DNA from: Nereida sp. MMG025
GTDB lineage: Bacteria > Pseudomonadota > Alphaproteobacteria > Rhodobacterales > Rhodobacteraceae
Reading direction: 5' to 3'
NCBI RefSeq assembly: GCF_021654165.1
Contig: NZ_JAKFZN010000002.1
Span: forward strand, 177,001 to 241,000
DNA length: 64,000 nucleotides
Part shown: one piece after another, positions 26,193-35,445 of the stretch
Layout: each line of letters begins with the position of its first letter
Numbering within the stretch: position 1 is the first letter of the stretch
Position numbers and translations under genes: made by a program
Notes under the pieces: model-generated
What the model saw: the letters and a program-made list of their open reading frames with translations, nothing else
Databases searched by the model: none
What the model was told of the DNA's origin: nothing

Positions 26193-26607
26193 CGTTCTCC
26201 CAACCAATTCTGAATTCACTATTATATTTGCCATTCACTTGGAAAAGTCTGTCTTCAGCAACACACATCCGCATCCCCTTGCAAAATCTGTTCATGTGTC
26301 TTTGTATCTCGTCATGGATGTCTCGCGCGCGCTTAAAGCTGACGTTGGGTTTGCTAGATGCAATGTTTTCAAACCGCACTAGCATGTTGGGATGAGGAAA
26401 CATGGTGTTCAAAGATATCGCGTTGAATGCATTCTGTGCCTGCACATCCGTTGATAATCCGAGGAAGTCTTCGATAACGAGATTTGTTACTTCATCGAAC
26501 GGACGTCGCAGGCGTATCATGGCCTTCTTATCGTTCACGCCTAAAAGCATGAGCGCGGCCTGATCATATCGCTTTTTAAACCTAATCGTCTTATGGCCTT
26601 CACACAT
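26182..26607 (-). CDS. Unrecognised 141-residue protein, first gene of cassette
   Basis: A soluble protein of 141 residues from ATG 26607 (MCEGHKTIRFKKRYDQAALM). An in-frame ATG at 26682 would run through the CtrA-type box and is less likely. It is mixed alpha/beta, with a basic amphipathic segment FKRARDIHDEIQRHMNRFCK near residues 91-110. It has no GGDEF, nucleotidyltransferase or HTH motif that I can see, and it is too short for a CD-NTase. Its 3' end overlaps the RipA-like gene by 11 bases, so all three genes are translated as a coupled set. The function is unknown. Confidence 0.55.
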   Translation of the reverse strand: MCEGHKTIRFKKRYDQAALMLLGVNDKKAMIRLRRPFDEVTNLVIEDFLGLSTDVQAQNAFNAISLNTMFPHPNMLVRFENIASSKPNVSFKRARDIHDEIQRHMNRFCKGMRMCVAEDRLFQVNGKYNSEFRIGWENDAN

Positions 26608-26618
26608 GCCATTATTTG

Positions 26619-26633
26619 TTAACTTTTTGTTAA
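26619..26633 (-). promoter_or_regulatory. CtrA-type box TTAA-N7-TTAA before the cassette
   Basis: TTAACTTTTTGTTAA, extended to the direct repeat GTTAAC-TTTTT-GTTAAC at 26618-26634, perfectly fits the CtrA consensus. It lies 11 bases before the first codon of the three-gene cassette. A protein bound here would overlap the promoter or leader of the cassette. Function is inferred. Confidence 0.55.
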
Positions 26634-26714
26634 CCTTTCGCAAGCGGCTATAGGCTATGACACATTCGGCCACTGCTCTCACAAAAAAGATGCATAAATT
26701 TTTTAGGAAAAAAG

Positions 26715-26790
26715 TGGTGAGCCCTGCAGGGTTCGAACCTGCGACCTACTGATTAAAAGTCAGCCGCTCTACCAACTGAGCTAAGGGCCC
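26715..26790 (-). tRNA. tRNA-Lys (TTT anticodon)
   Basis: A 76-base cloverleaf including the encoded CCA end. Acceptor GGGCCCT pairs with AGGGCTC (one G-U pair), the D arm reads TAGCTCAGTTGGTAGAGC, the anticodon loop is CTTTTAA in the stem TGACT/AGTCA (anticodon TTT) and the T arm has GGTTCGAACC. A run of six T follows on the minus strand as a likely terminator. The accessory cassette starts 108 bases from its 3' end. Confidence 0.97.
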
Positions 26791-26887
26791 TCACAGGAGG
26801 GCTACTTAGAAAGAGTGGCGGCATGGGTCAACCCCATAAAGTGAGAATCTCTTTCCCTTTAACGGAACAAGGCTTATATCGCCGCTC

Positions 26888-27709
26888 ATGGCACAGACGC
26901 GCGACCAGATCGGCCTTCCATTCATGAAAATGCATGGGGCGGGCAACGACTTTGTGGTGATTGATTCCCGCAATGATGGCCCAGATGTGTCTGCTGCCCT
27001 GGTCGCCGCCCTTGCCGATCGCCATCGCGGTGTGGGGTTTGACCAGCTGGCGGTGATCAGCGGCGCGATGCATCTGACGTTTTATAATTCCGATGGGTCC
27101 ACCTCGGGGGCCTGTGGCAATGCCACGCGCTGCATTGCCGACCGCGAGATGCGGTTGCGCGGCGTAGATGCCTTGGAGCTGACGACCGACCGCGGCACGC
27201 TTTATGCCCATATGGTTGATGATATGCCGTGGATCAATATGGGTGCGCCGCAATTGGACTGGCAGGACATTCCGTTGGCCGAGGCGATGGACACGTTGGA
27301 GTTGCCCATAGAGGGCAGCCCCGTGGCCACGGGCATGGGCAATCCGCATTGCACGTTTTTCGTGGATGATGCGGAGGCGATCCCATTGGCGCAATTTGGG
27401 CCGCGCTATGAGCATCATCCGCTTTATCCCGAGCGCACGAATGTGCAGGTGGCGCATGTGGTTGGCCCAGATCATCTGCGCATGCGGGTGTGGGAGCGCG
27501 GTGCAGGGATAACTTTGGCCTCTGGATCGTCGTCTTGTGCGACAGCGGTGGCGGCCCACAGGCGCGGCATGACAGGACGCCGCGTGCGCATTGATCTGGA
27601 TGGCGGAGTGTTGCACGTGGATTGGCGCGACGATGGTGTCTGGATGACAGGCCCGACCGCCCATGTGTTTGACGGCGTGCTAACTGCCGACTGGTTGGCC
27701 ACAATATGA
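26888..27709 (+). CDS. dapF: Diaminopimelate epimerase (one catalytic Cys is Ser)
   Basis: A 273-residue enzyme that interconverts LL- and meso-diaminopimelate for lysine and peptidoglycan. It has [16 protein letters not shown], then [20 protein letters not shown] with the first catalytic Cys (near residue 75), [11 protein letters not shown] and [20 protein letters not shown]. In characterised DapF the last segment reads ACGSGACA, where the first Cys is the second acid/base; here that place is Ser, and only the later Cys remains. Activity may depend on a different arrangement. The start could be ATG 26924. It overlaps mtaB by four bases (ATGA). Confidence 0.92.
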   Translation: MAQTRDQIGLPFMKMHGAGNDFVVIDSRNDGPDVSAALVAALADRHRGVGFDQLAVISGAMHLTFYNSDGSTSGACGNATRCIADREMRLRGVDALELTTDRGTLYAHMVDDMPWINMGAPQLDWQDIPLAEAMDTLELPIEGSPVATGMGNPHCTFFVDDAEAIPLAQFGPRYEHHPLYPERTNVQVAHVVGPDHLRMRVWERGAGITLASGSSSCATAVAAHRRGMTGRRVRIDLDGGVLHVDWRDDGVWMTGPTAHVFDGVLTADWLATI

Positions 27710-28959
27710 GCTCGCCTGTTTTCAGCAACCACGGCTGTCGGTTGAACGCCTATGAGACCGAGGCGATGAAAGAGCTTGCCCAAGGGGCAGGCCTGCAAAA
27801 CGCGGTGGTGGTGAACACCTGCGCGGTCACAAGCGAGGCCGTGCGCAAAGCCAAGAAAGACATTCGCAAGCTGCGCCGCGAGAACCCTGATGCGCGTGTG
27901 ATCGTGACGGGATGTGCGGCCCAGACCGACCCTGACACTTTTGCGCAGATGGCCGAGGTGGACGCGGTTGTTGGCAACACCGAAAAGATGCAGGCCGATA
28001 CGTGGCAGGGTCTGGCGGCTGATTTCATTGGTGAGACAGAGACGGTTCAGGTCGATGACATCATGTCGGTCACAGAAACGGCAGGCCATCTGATTGATGG
28101 CTTTGGCACGCGCAGCCGCGCCTATGTGCAGGTGCAAAACGGCTGCGATCATCGCTGCACGTTCTGCATTATCCCCTATGGTCGGGGCAATTCGCGGTCT
28201 GTGCCTGCGGGTGTGGTCGTGGACCAGATCAAACGGCTGGTGCAGCGCGGCTATAACGAGGTTGTGTTGACGGGTGTTGATCTGACCTCGTGGGGGGCTG
28301 ATCTGCCGTTAGAGCCGAAACTGGGCGATCTGGTCATGCGGATCCTTAAACTGGTGCCTGATCTGCCGCGCCTGCGCATTTCGTCGATTGATAGCATCGA
28401 GGTGGACCCTGCCTTGATGGAAGCGATTGCGACGCAGCCACGGCTGATGCCGCATCTGCATCTGAGCTTGCAAGCGGGCGATGACATGATCCTCAAGCGG
28501 ATGAAGCGGCGGCACTTGCGCGATGATGCGATTGCCTTTTGCACCGAAGCCAAACGCCTGCGCCCCGAGATGACCTTTGGCGCCGATATTATTGCAGGCT
28601 TTCCGACCGAGACCGAGGCGATGTTTGCCAATTCGCTGAAGCTGGTTGAAGACTGCGATCTGACGTGGCTGCATGTGTTTCCCTATTCGCCGCGCCCCGG
28701 CACGCCTGCGGCCAAGATGCCCGCGGTGGACGGGCGCGCGATCAAAGACCGCGCGGCGCGGTTGCGCCAGGCAGGGGCCGATCAGGTGGGCCGGCATCTG
28801 GCAGCCCAGATCGGCGCGACCCATGATGTTTTGCTGGAAAACCCGCGTATGGGGCGGACGGCGCAATTTGCCGAAGTGCATTTTGACAGCGATCAGCCAG
28901 AGGGGCAGATCATCCGCACGGCCATCAAAGGCGCAACAGACACGCATCTGGTGGCATGA
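27706..28959 (+). CDS. mtaB: tRNA t6A37 methylthiotransferase MtaB
   Basis: A 417-residue radical SAM enzyme that adds a methylthio group to t6A at position 37 of tRNAs reading ANN codons. The N-terminal domain carries three cluster Cys ([34 protein letters not shown]). The radical SAM motif is [20 protein letters not shown] near residues 145-164. [12 protein letters not shown] and [19 protein letters not shown] are typical of the MtaB branch. The C-terminal TRAM region is short. The start overlaps dapF, and its stop overlaps the next gene (ATGA), forming a coupled dapF-mtaB-GST operon. Confidence 0.95.
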   Translation: MSSPVFSNHGCRLNAYETEAMKELAQGAGLQNAVVVNTCAVTSEAVRKAKKDIRKLRRENPDARVIVTGCAAQTDPDTFAQMAEVDAVVGNTEKMQADTWQGLAADFIGETETVQVDDIMSVTETAGHLIDGFGTRSRAYVQVQNGCDHRCTFCIIPYGRGNSRSVPAGVVVDQIKRLVQRGYNEVVLTGVDLTSWGADLPLEPKLGDLVMRILKLVPDLPRLRISSIDSIEVDPALMEAIATQPRLMPHLHLSLQAGDDMILKRMKRRHLRDDAIAFCTEAKRLRPEMTFGADIIAGFPTETEAMFANSLKLVEDCDLTWLHVFPYSPRPGTPAAKMPAVDGRAIKDRAARLRQAGADQVGRHLAAQIGATHDVLLENPRMGRTAQFAEVHFDSDQPEGQIIRTAIKGATDTHLVA

Positions 28960-29579
28960 CGGCGATCCTGTATTCCTTTCGCCGGTGTCCTTATGCGATG
29001 CGCGCGCGGCTGGCGTTGGTCTTGGCCGAGCAGCAGGTCGGACTGCGCGAAGTTGTGTTGCGCGACAAGCCTGCGCATATGATTGAAGTTTCCCCCAAAG
29101 CGACCGTCCCGGTGCTGATCGCAGGCGATCAGGTAATCGACGAAAGCCTTGATGTGATGCTGTGGGCACTTGGGCAGAATGACCCGCATGGCCTGCTGGA
29201 TATGCCCGATGAGGGGCATGCCTTGATCGCGCAAAACGACGGGCCGTTTAAGGCCGCATTGGACCGCACGAAATACGGCACGCGCTATCCCGATTGTGAC
29301 CCTATGGAGGAACGCGCAAAGGCCAAGGCGATCCTGATGACGCTGGAGCCGCGTCTGGCAGGTGGTTGGTTGTTTGGCGATGCACCCAAGCTGGCCGATT
29401 ACGCGATCTTGCCGTTCATCCGCCAATTCGCAAACAGCGACCGCGCATGGTTTGATGCGCAGGACTGGCCGCATTTGCGTGCATGGCTGGACCATTTTTT
29501 GGACAGCGCGTTGTTTGATGGGATTATGCGCAAATACCCCAAATGGGAGGACGGGACGCCAGAGGTGCCCTTCCCTTGA
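28956..29579 (+). CDS. Glutathione S-transferase-like protein
   Basis: A 207-residue cytoplasmic protein with a thioredoxin-fold N-terminal domain (ILYSFRRCPYAMRARLALVL, with CPYA as the active-site motif and SPKATVPVLIAGDQVIDESL as the glutathione-binding turn) and an all-helical C-terminal domain ending in PKWEDGTPEVPFP. The Cys in the motif suggests a beta- or omega-like enzyme that reduces mixed disulfides. Its ATG overlaps the mtaB stop, making it the third gene of the dapF operon. Confidence 0.9.
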   Translation: MTAILYSFRRCPYAMRARLALVLAEQQVGLREVVLRDKPAHMIEVSPKATVPVLIAGDQVIDESLDVMLWALGQNDPHGLLDMPDEGHALIAQNDGPFKAALDRTKYGTRYPDCDPMEERAKAKAILMTLEPRLAGGWLFGDAPKLADYAILPFIRQFANSDRAWFDAQDWPHLRAWLDHFLDSALFDGIMRKYPKWEDGTPEVPFP

Positions 29580-29620
29580 AGCGCAAATGATGGTCTGACT
29601 GGTGGCAGGAGGATTTCATC

Positions 29621-30226
29621 ATGCAATTGCTCGGCTCACCCGCTTCGCCGTTTGTTCGCAAGGTCAGAGTTGTCATTCTGGAGACGGATCAGACCGCTGA
29701 GATCGAAGAGGTGGATGTATCCACCACGCCTGTGAATTCGGCGACAGAAGTGATTGCCGCCAATCCGACGGGGAAAATTCCTGCGTTGATCCGCCCTGAT
29801 CGTCCTGCGATTTACGACAGCCGCGTGATTTGCCAGTTTCTGAATGATCGCGCCAAGGCCGATCTGTACCCAGATGCCCGCAAGTGGGACACGCTGACAT
29901 TGGAAGCCACGGCAGATGCAATCATGGAAGCCGCGGTTTTGATGGTTTACGAAAAACGCGTGCGTCCTGAAAACGAGCAATCCCCTGCGTGGATTGAGGC
30001 GCAATGGGGCAAGGTGCAGCGTGCTTTGGACGCGGTAAACACACGGTGGATGAGCCATTTGGCCGGACCGATGGACGCGGCGCATATCGCAATGGGGTGC
30101 GCGCTTGGCTATTTGGACTTTCGCCATGAGGGCCGTGGATGGCGGTCAGGCGTTGATGGCCTTGCGGATTGGTATGAGGCGTTTTCGGTGCGCGATAGTA
30201 TGCAGAAAACGGCCCCAACAGCCTGA
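29621..30226 (+). CDS. Glutathione S-transferase
   Basis: A 201-residue protein with the sequence order of a GST: MQLLGSPASPFVRKVRVVIL with the catalytic Ser-Pro-Phe-Val-Arg segment, NPTGKIPALIRPD, YDSRVICQFLND, and a helical C-terminal half with HIAMGCALGYLDFR. The SPASPFVRKV motif suggests a zeta- or theta-type Ser enzyme. GGAGG lies about eight bases upstream of ATG 29621. It stands 41 bases after the first GST, probably in the same transcript; the sequences are only distantly alike, so this is not a recent duplication. Confidence 0.9.
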   Translation: MQLLGSPASPFVRKVRVVILETDQTAEIEEVDVSTTPVNSATEVIAANPTGKIPALIRPDRPAIYDSRVICQFLNDRAKADLYPDARKWDTLTLEATADAIMEAAVLMVYEKRVRPENEQSPAWIEAQWGKVQRALDAVNTRWMSHLAGPMDAAHIAMGCALGYLDFRHEGRGWRSGVDGLADWYEAFSVRDSMQKTAPTA

Positions 30227-30426
30227 TTTTAACGCGAAGTTTACCGTTTTTGATGAATAAACTGCGACAATAAGGTGCAGTTTGCACTGCGTCGGTTTGA
30301 ACGCTGGACCTGACGCCGCCACCGCACTAAATACCGCGATGATATTGGCCGTGGGATTCCCGTGGCCCTTCAACTATTGGCCCCACGCTTAGGGGTTTCG
30401 TCATAGGGAAAAGGAGATCACACGCC

Positions 30427-30990
30427 GTGTCTCAAGCAGAGAATACTCAAGGCACCCGTCGCGACTTTATCTACTACGCGACCGCTGGTGCAGGTGCCGT
30501 TGTAACTGGTGCCGCTGTTTGGCCGCTGGTCAACCAGATGAACCCAAGCGCCGATGTTCTGGCGTTGGCTTCGATCCGCGTTGATGTATCAGCCGTTGAA
30601 CCGGGCACTCAAATCACCGTTCTTTGGCAAGGTAAGCCAGTGTTCATCCGTCGCCGTACGGAAGCAGAGATCACTGAAGCCCGCGCCGTAGAGGTCAGCG
30701 AACTTGTTGACCCACTGGCCGACAACGCGAACCTTGCTGACGGTGCAGATGCATCCGATGAAAACCGCGCGCTGGACGAAAACGGTGAGTGGTTGGTGAT
30801 GATGGGCGTTTGTACGCACCTTGGCTGTGTGCCACTGGGCGACGGCGCTGGCGATTTCAACGGCTGGTTCTGTCCATGCCACGGGTCGCACTACGACACA
30901 TCGGGCCGTATCCGCAAAGGTCCGGCACCGCGGAACCTGCCAGTGCCAACGGCAGCTTTCGTTGACGATTCAACAATTCAACTCGGTTAA
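30427..30990 (+). CDS. petA: Rieske iron-sulfur subunit of cytochrome bc1
   Basis: A 187-residue subunit of ubiquinol-cytochrome c reductase. It has a Tat-type anchor at residues 11-34 ([20 protein letters not shown]) and the [2Fe-2S] motifs CTHLGC near residues 128-133 and CPCHGSHYD near 148-156. The start is GTG, preceded by AAAAGGAGA. In the complex it carries electrons from quinol at the Qo site to cytochrome c1. It is the first gene of petABC. The 200-base upstream region has no other gene and should hold its promoter; I did not see a clear FnrL site (TTGAT-N4-ATCAA) there. Confidence 0.97.
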   Translation: MSQAENTQGTRRDFIYYATAGAGAVVTGAAVWPLVNQMNPSADVLALASIRVDVSAVEPGTQITVLWQGKPVFIRRRTEAEITEARAVEVSELVDPLADNANLADGADASDENRALDENGEWLVMMGVCTHLGCVPLGDGAGDFNGWFCPCHGSHYDTSGRIRKGPAPRNLPVPTAAFVDDSTIQLG

Positions 30991-31002
30991 GGGAGACTAC
31001 AC

Positions 31003-32343
31003 ATGGCTGGAATTCCGCACGACCACTACGAACCAAAGTCAAACGGCGAGAAATGGCTGCACAAGCGCCTGCCTGTCGTAGGGCTTTTGTATGATACATT
31101 GATGATCCCCACTCCGAAGAACCTGAACTGGATGTGGATCTGGGGCATCGTTCTGACATTTACACTGGCGCTGCAAATCATCACTGGCGTTGTTCTGGTG
31201 ATGCATTACACCCCGCATGTTGATCTGGCGTTCGCCTCGGTCGAGCACATCATGCGCGACGTCAACGGCGGTGCGATGATCCGCTATTTCCACATGAATG
31301 GTGCTTCGCTGTTCTTTGTGGCTGTTTATGCCCACATTTTCCGTGGTCTTTACTATGGCTCTTACAAGGCGCCACGTGAGGTTACATGGATCATCGGCAT
31401 GTTGATCTATCTGCTGATGATGGGCACAGCCTTTATGGGTTATGTTCTGCCCTGGGGTCAGATGTCGTTCCACGGCACAGCGGTTATCACCGGCCTTTTC
31501 GGTGCGATCCCGTTTGTGGGTGACGCGCTGCAAACATGGTTGCTTGGTGCCTCGGCTGTTGGTCAGCCTGCGCTGAACCGCTTCTTCTCGCTGCACTATC
31601 TGCTGCCGTTTGTGATTGCGGGTCTTGTGATCGTCCACATCTGGGCTTTCCACACGACAGGCAACAACAACCCAACAGGTGTTGAAGTGCGCCGCACAAG
31701 CAAAGAAGAAGCTGCACGTGACACGCTTCCGTTCTGGCCATATTTCGTGATCAAAGATCTGTTCGCTCTGGCGATCATCTTGGTCGTGTTCGTGGCGATC
31801 GTTGGCTTTATGCCGAACTACCTGGGCCACCCCGATAACTACATCGAGGCGAACCCGCTGGCGACACCATCGCACATCGTGCCCGAATGGTACTTCTTGC
31901 CCTTCTACGCCATCCTGCGCGCCTTCGATAACGAAGTGTGGCTGGTGATTGCGGTTGAGTGGCTGTCGTTTGGTATCATCGACGCCAAGTTCTTCGGCGT
32001 GTTGGCCATGTTTGGCGCGATTGCGGTGATGGCATTGGCCCCATGGCTTGACACATCGTCGGTGCGCTCGGGTCGTTACCGCCCCATGTTCAAATGGTGG
32101 TTCGCGCTGCTGGTTGTCGACTTCATCGTTCTGATGTGGGTTGGCGCAATGCCAGCCGAAGGGATCTACCCCTACATCGCGCTGATCGCATCGGTCTACT
32201 GGTTTGCATACTTCCTGGTGATCCTGCCGCTTCTGGGCATCATCGAGAAGCCGCTGACACCACCAGCGACCATCGAAGAAGACTTTAACGCTCACTACCC
32301 CAAAGCCGCAAAAGGCGACGCTGTCGCCACACCGGCTGAGTGA
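31003..32343 (+). CDS. petB: Cytochrome b of the bc1 complex
   Basis: A 446-residue protein with eight membrane helices that carries hemes bL and bH and both quinone sites. Recognisable parts are [60 protein letters not shown] and the Qo-site [20 protein letters not shown], which has the PEWY motif. Length fits the Rhodobacter type, in which cytochrome b is a single chain with a C-terminal extension. ATG 31003 has GGGAGA upstream. Its stop overlaps the next reading frame, but petC starts 15 bases later. Confidence 0.97.
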   Translation: MAGIPHDHYEPKSNGEKWLHKRLPVVGLLYDTLMIPTPKNLNWMWIWGIVLTFTLALQIITGVVLVMHYTPHVDLAFASVEHIMRDVNGGAMIRYFHMNGASLFFVAVYAHIFRGLYYGSYKAPREVTWIIGMLIYLLMMGTAFMGYVLPWGQMSFHGTAVITGLFGAIPFVGDALQTWLLGASAVGQPALNRFFSLHYLLPFVIAGLVIVHIWAFHTTGNNNPTGVEVRRTSKEEAARDTLPFWPYFVIKDLFALAIILVVFVAIVGFMPNYLGHPDNYIEANPLATPSHIVPEWYFLPFYAILRAFDNEVWLVIAVEWLSFGIIDAKFFGVLAMFGAIAVMALAPWLDTSSVRSGRYRPMFKWWFALLVVDFIVLMWVGAMPAEGIYPYIALIASVYWFAYFLVILPLLGIIEKPLTPPATIEEDFNAHYPKAAKGDAVATPAE

Positions 32344-32357
32344 GAAAGGACCTAATA

Positions 32358-33149
32358 ATGTTCAAGAAACTCGCTCTTTCGGCTGTTGTTGCGCTTGGCC
32401 TTGGCACCTCTGGTGCCATGGCTGCGGGCAGCTACGACACACATATCGAGGACTTTGCATTCTCGTTCGAAGGCCCATTCGGGACATTCGACCAGATGCA
32501 GCTTCAGCGCGGTCTGCAGGTCTACACCGAGATCTGCAGTGCGTGTCACGGCATGAAATTCGTATCGTTCCGTAACCTGTCTGATGAAGGTGGCCCCGCG
32601 CTGCCAGAAGATCAGGTTCGGGCCTATGCCGAAAACTTCGAAGTCTTTGATGCGGCGATCGACGATTTCCGCCCTGCAACACCTGCTGACAAATTCCCTG
32701 AGTCGGCCTTGGAAAACGCACCTGACCTGTCGCTGATGGCGAAAGCCCGTGCTGGTTTCCACGGTCCATATGGCACAGGCATCAGCCAGTTGGTCAACGG
32801 CATGGGTGGTGCGGAATACATCGCATCTTTGCTGTCAGGTTATACTGGTGAAGAAAAAGAAGAAGCCGGCACCATCCTTTACGAAAACACTGCCTTCCCA
32901 GGCGGCTGGATTTCGATGGCGCCACCGCTTTGGGGTGACGATGTTGAGTATGCCGATGGCCACTCGACAGAGCTGCACCACATCGCTCAGGACGTGGCCG
33001 CATTCATGATGTGGACCGCCGAACCCAAGATGATGGCCCGCAAGCAAGCTGGCTTCACTGGCGTTATCTTCCTGACGATCCTGTCTGTTCTTTTGTACCT
33101 GACGAACAAGCGCCTTTGGGCCGCTGCCAAGGGCAAAGACAACGGATAA
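32358..33149 (+). CDS. petC: Cytochrome c1 of the bc1 complex
   Basis: A 263-residue subunit with a signal peptide ([20 protein letters not shown]), a heme c site CSACH at about residues 60-64 of the precursor, an axial Met expected in the MAPPLWGDD or [11 protein letters not shown] region, and one C-terminal membrane anchor ([17 protein letters not shown]). ATG 32358 follows AAAGGA with good spacing; an in-frame ATG 18 bases earlier overlaps petB and lacks a signal-peptide start. It passes electrons from the Rieske protein to soluble or membrane cytochrome c. Strong terminator downstream. Confidence 0.97.
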   Translation: MFKKLALSAVVALGLGTSGAMAAGSYDTHIEDFAFSFEGPFGTFDQMQLQRGLQVYTEICSACHGMKFVSFRNLSDEGGPALPEDQVRAYAENFEVFDAAIDDFRPATPADKFPESALENAPDLSLMAKARAGFHGPYGTGISQLVNGMGGAEYIASLLSGYTGEEKEEAGTILYENTAFPGGWISMAPPLWGDDVEYADGHSTELHHIAQDVAAFMMWTAEPKMMARKQAGFTGVIFLTILSVLLYLTNKRLWAAAKGKDNG

Positions 33150-33174
33150 GGCATCCGAAGCTTCAAAATATAAA

Positions 33175-33206
33175 ACGCCCCACCGTTCGGTTGGGGCGTT
33201 TTTTTA
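33175..33206 (+). terminator. Intrinsic terminator of petABC
   Basis: ACGCCCCAcCG pairs with CGGTTGGGGCGT around a short loop, followed by seven T. It lies 25 bases after the petC stop and ends at the last codons of the convergent thiQ gene. Confidence 0.92.
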
Positions 33207-33896
33207 TGTTCCCAGATAGGCGCGCAGCCCGTCGGGCGGATTGTCCAAAAGATCTTGGGTATCACATGGGGCCGCAGCGCGACCGTTTTCGACCACGATT
33301 GTTTGATCGGCGATGGCGCGGGCATCTTCGGGCGCGTGCGTGATCATCAGAACAGTCGTGCCTTCTTGTGCGGCGACACCTGCAACCAGTGCCAGCATGT
33401 CTTGGCGAAGGGCCGGCCCAAGGGCAGCAAACGGTTCGTCCAGCAGCAGTAAGGGACGTCCACGCAAAAGCACCCGCGCAATGGCCACGCGGCTTTGTTG
33501 CCCGCCCGACAGCGCAGTTGGTTTTTTGTGTTCTTTGCCGCCCAACCCCACGCGGTGCAGAACCTGATCCACCCGCACCCAATCATCCCGAGACAGTCGC
33601 AGGTTCGCAGATAGGCCAAGGGCCACATTTTGCGCCGCGGTCAGATGCGGAAAAAGATTTCCGTCTTGGAAGAGAATACTCAAGGGGCGTTGGTCAGGCG
33701 CCAGATCGCTCAGGTCGGTTCCGTCCAGTCTGATCGCGCCAAGATGGTCCTGAAAACCGGCGATGGCGTTGATCAACGTGGATTTACCAGAGCCTGATGC
33801 GCCCATGACCGCCACACAGGCCCCTTTGGGAACACGCAGATCGGCCTGCAATCGAAATGTGCCAAGTTGAATGTCCACTCCATCAAGCTCAAGCAT
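33204..33896 (-). CDS. thiQ: Thiamine ABC transporter ATPase
   Basis: A 230-residue ABC ATPase. Walker A is GASGSGKST near residues 29-37, the signature is LSGGQQSRVAIARVLL, Walker B is LLLLDEPFAALGP, and the switch His is in MITHAPEDARA. The call to thiamine rests on the gene order thiB-thiP-thiQ and the TPP riboswitch upstream. It starts at ATG 33896, overlapping the thiP stop by 8 bases; an upstream ATG at 33935 would lie inside thiP. Confidence 0.93.
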   Translation of the reverse strand: MLELDGVDIQLGTFRLQADLRVPKGACVAVMGASGSGKSTLINAIAGFQDHLGAIRLDGTDLSDLAPDQRPLSILFQDGNLFPHLTAAQNVALGLSANLRLSRDDWVRVDQVLHRVGLGGKEHKKPTALSGGQQSRVAIARVLLRGRPLLLLDEPFAALGPALRQDMLALVAGVAAQEGTTVLMITHAPEDARAIADQTIVVENGRAAAPCDTQDLLDNPPDGLRAYLGT

Positions 33897-35445
33897 AGCG
33901 GCGTCCCCATTTGTCAAACAGCCAGAAGAGCCCAAAGCTTAGCCCAACCAGAAGTAGGGCCGCGGCCATCGCGCTGTCTTGGCGATAAGAGGACATAAGG
34001 CGGAACATTTCCATCGGAAGGGTTGCGCGCTGCGGGTCTGAAAACAGTGTAATCACCCCAAGATCCCCCATCGAAAGGGCCGCTGCAAGACCTGCCCCAA
34101 AGCCCAAGGCCGGGCGGATCCGCGGCACAAGCATCCACCGCAGTCGCGCCCATCCCAACAGCCCCAGACTGTCGGCAAGGCGGCCGTGATCACGTTCAGC
34201 CTGCTGCAGAGCGGGCAGGATCGAGCGCAGGATGAACGGCATGGCAACAGTGGCGTTCACCAGCCCTGTGACCCAAAGTGCAACCGATGTGGGGTTAACA
34301 AATGGAAAGACGATCAAAAACAGCCCCGTTCCCATGACAAGCGGCGAGGTCGCAAGGATCAAAAAGCCAAGCCCGTCAATCAGGGCCGCACCACGCCGCA
34401 ACGACAGCGCAAAGAGGCACAGGGCCAGAGCCATCACCACACTTCCCAAAGCACTTGCAACCGCGATGACAAGCGACCGAATGGCGGCTGGCCAAACGGC
34501 GCCGTGCATATCGCCAAGGGCGCTGACGCCTTTGGCCAGCATCATCCCCAGAGGTATCAGCAAAAAGGCTGTGGCCAAAAAGATAGCAAGACCGTCAAAA
34601 GCGCCGATCCCTTTTGTATTCGACAAAACGGGCAGTGTTGTGTGCCCAACCCCGCTGCCTGCCGATTGGGGCAGCCGCGTTTGCAAGGCGATCACTGCAA
34701 CAAAACCGCAAATGGCAAACTGCACCAAGGCCAGCAACGCGGCTTTTCCCAGATCAAAATCGAAGCGGAAGGCTTCGTAAATCGCAAGCTCAATGGTGGT
34801 GGCACGTGGCCCCCCGCCTATCAGAAGAATAACGGAAAAACTTGTCAGACAGATTGTGAAAATCGCAAGAAATATGCCCGGGGCGCGGTCCCTGAGCATG
34901 GGCCATTCGATGTGACGAAACGCAGCCATCCCACGCATCCCAAGGCTTTGCGCCAGCCGAACCCGCCCTTGGGGGATATCCTGCCAGCCTTGCAAAAGCA
35001 GCCGCGTGGCCAAGGGCAGGTTAAAATAGGCATGCGCCAGCAATATGCCCGTGAGTCCGTACACAGAAACAGGATCACCACCAAACCAGCCAACGGCGGT
35101 GTTAAGGAGCCCGCCACGCCCGAACACCGACAACAGGCCCAGAACAGCGACGATCACAGGCAGGATAAAAGGCGCGCCAAGCAGCGCGATCAAAAGCGCC
35201 TTACCCCTGAAAGATCGACGCATCAGGGCGCGTGCCACAGGTATCGCCAAAAGCACGCTTAATGCGCCACTAAGCGTGGCTTGCATCAACGTGAACCAAA
35301 CAGTTGGCCAGAAATCGGAAGGCAGCCCCGACAGATCATCGGCCCGCAGCGCAACGGCAAGAAGCGTGCCGAAAATGAACAAAAGGAGCAGCGCAAGCAC
35401 TGCCCCTCCCGCCCATTTCATCATTGGCGCAGGGCCGCGCGCCAT
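33889..35445 (-). CDS. thiP: Thiamine ABC transporter permease
   Basis: A 518-residue protein with about twelve membrane helices, made of two fused permease halves, as in ThiP. The ABC-contact loop EAA occurs in each half (LAQSLGMRGMAAFRHIEWPM and LADSLGLLGWARLRWMLVPR). It forms the transmembrane channel of the thiamine uptake system with ThiB outside and ThiQ inside. It begins 25 bases before the end of thiB, in translational coupling, and is controlled by the riboswitch in front of thiB. Confidence 0.93.
   Translation of the reverse strand: MARGPAPMMKWAGGAVLALLLLFIFGTLLAVALRADDLSGLPSDFWPTVWFTLMQATLSGALSVLLAIPVARALMRRSFRGKALLIALLGAPFILPVIVAVLGLLSVFGRGGLLNTAVGWFGGDPVSVYGLTGILLAHAYFNLPLATRLLLQGWQDIPQGRVRLAQSLGMRGMAAFRHIEWPMLRDRAPGIFLAIFTICLTSFSVILLIGGGPRATTIELAIYEAFRFDFDLGKAALLALVQFAICGFVAVIALQTRLPQSAGSGVGHTTLPVLSNTKGIGAFDGLAIFLATAFLLIPLGMMLAKGVSALGDMHGAVWPAAIRSLVIAVASALGSVVMALALCLFALSLRRGAALIDGLGFLILATSPLVMGTGLFLIVFPFVNPTSVALWVTGLVNATVAMPFILRSILPALQQAERDHGRLADSLGLLGWARLRWMLVPRIRPALGFGAGLAAALSMGDLGVITLFSDPQRATLPMEMFRLMSSYRQDSAMAAALLLVGLSFGLFWLFDKWGRRYA

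Noticed and set aside
26715-26790. Attachment-site copy of the tRNA-Lys 3' end near rlmN
   Set aside because: No matching repeat of the T arm or acceptor was seen at the other end of the patch, and no integrase gene is present.
30227-30426. FnrL or other anaerobic box upstream of petA
   Set aside because: TTGATGAATAA resembles one half of TTGAT-N4-ATCAA, but the other half is missing.
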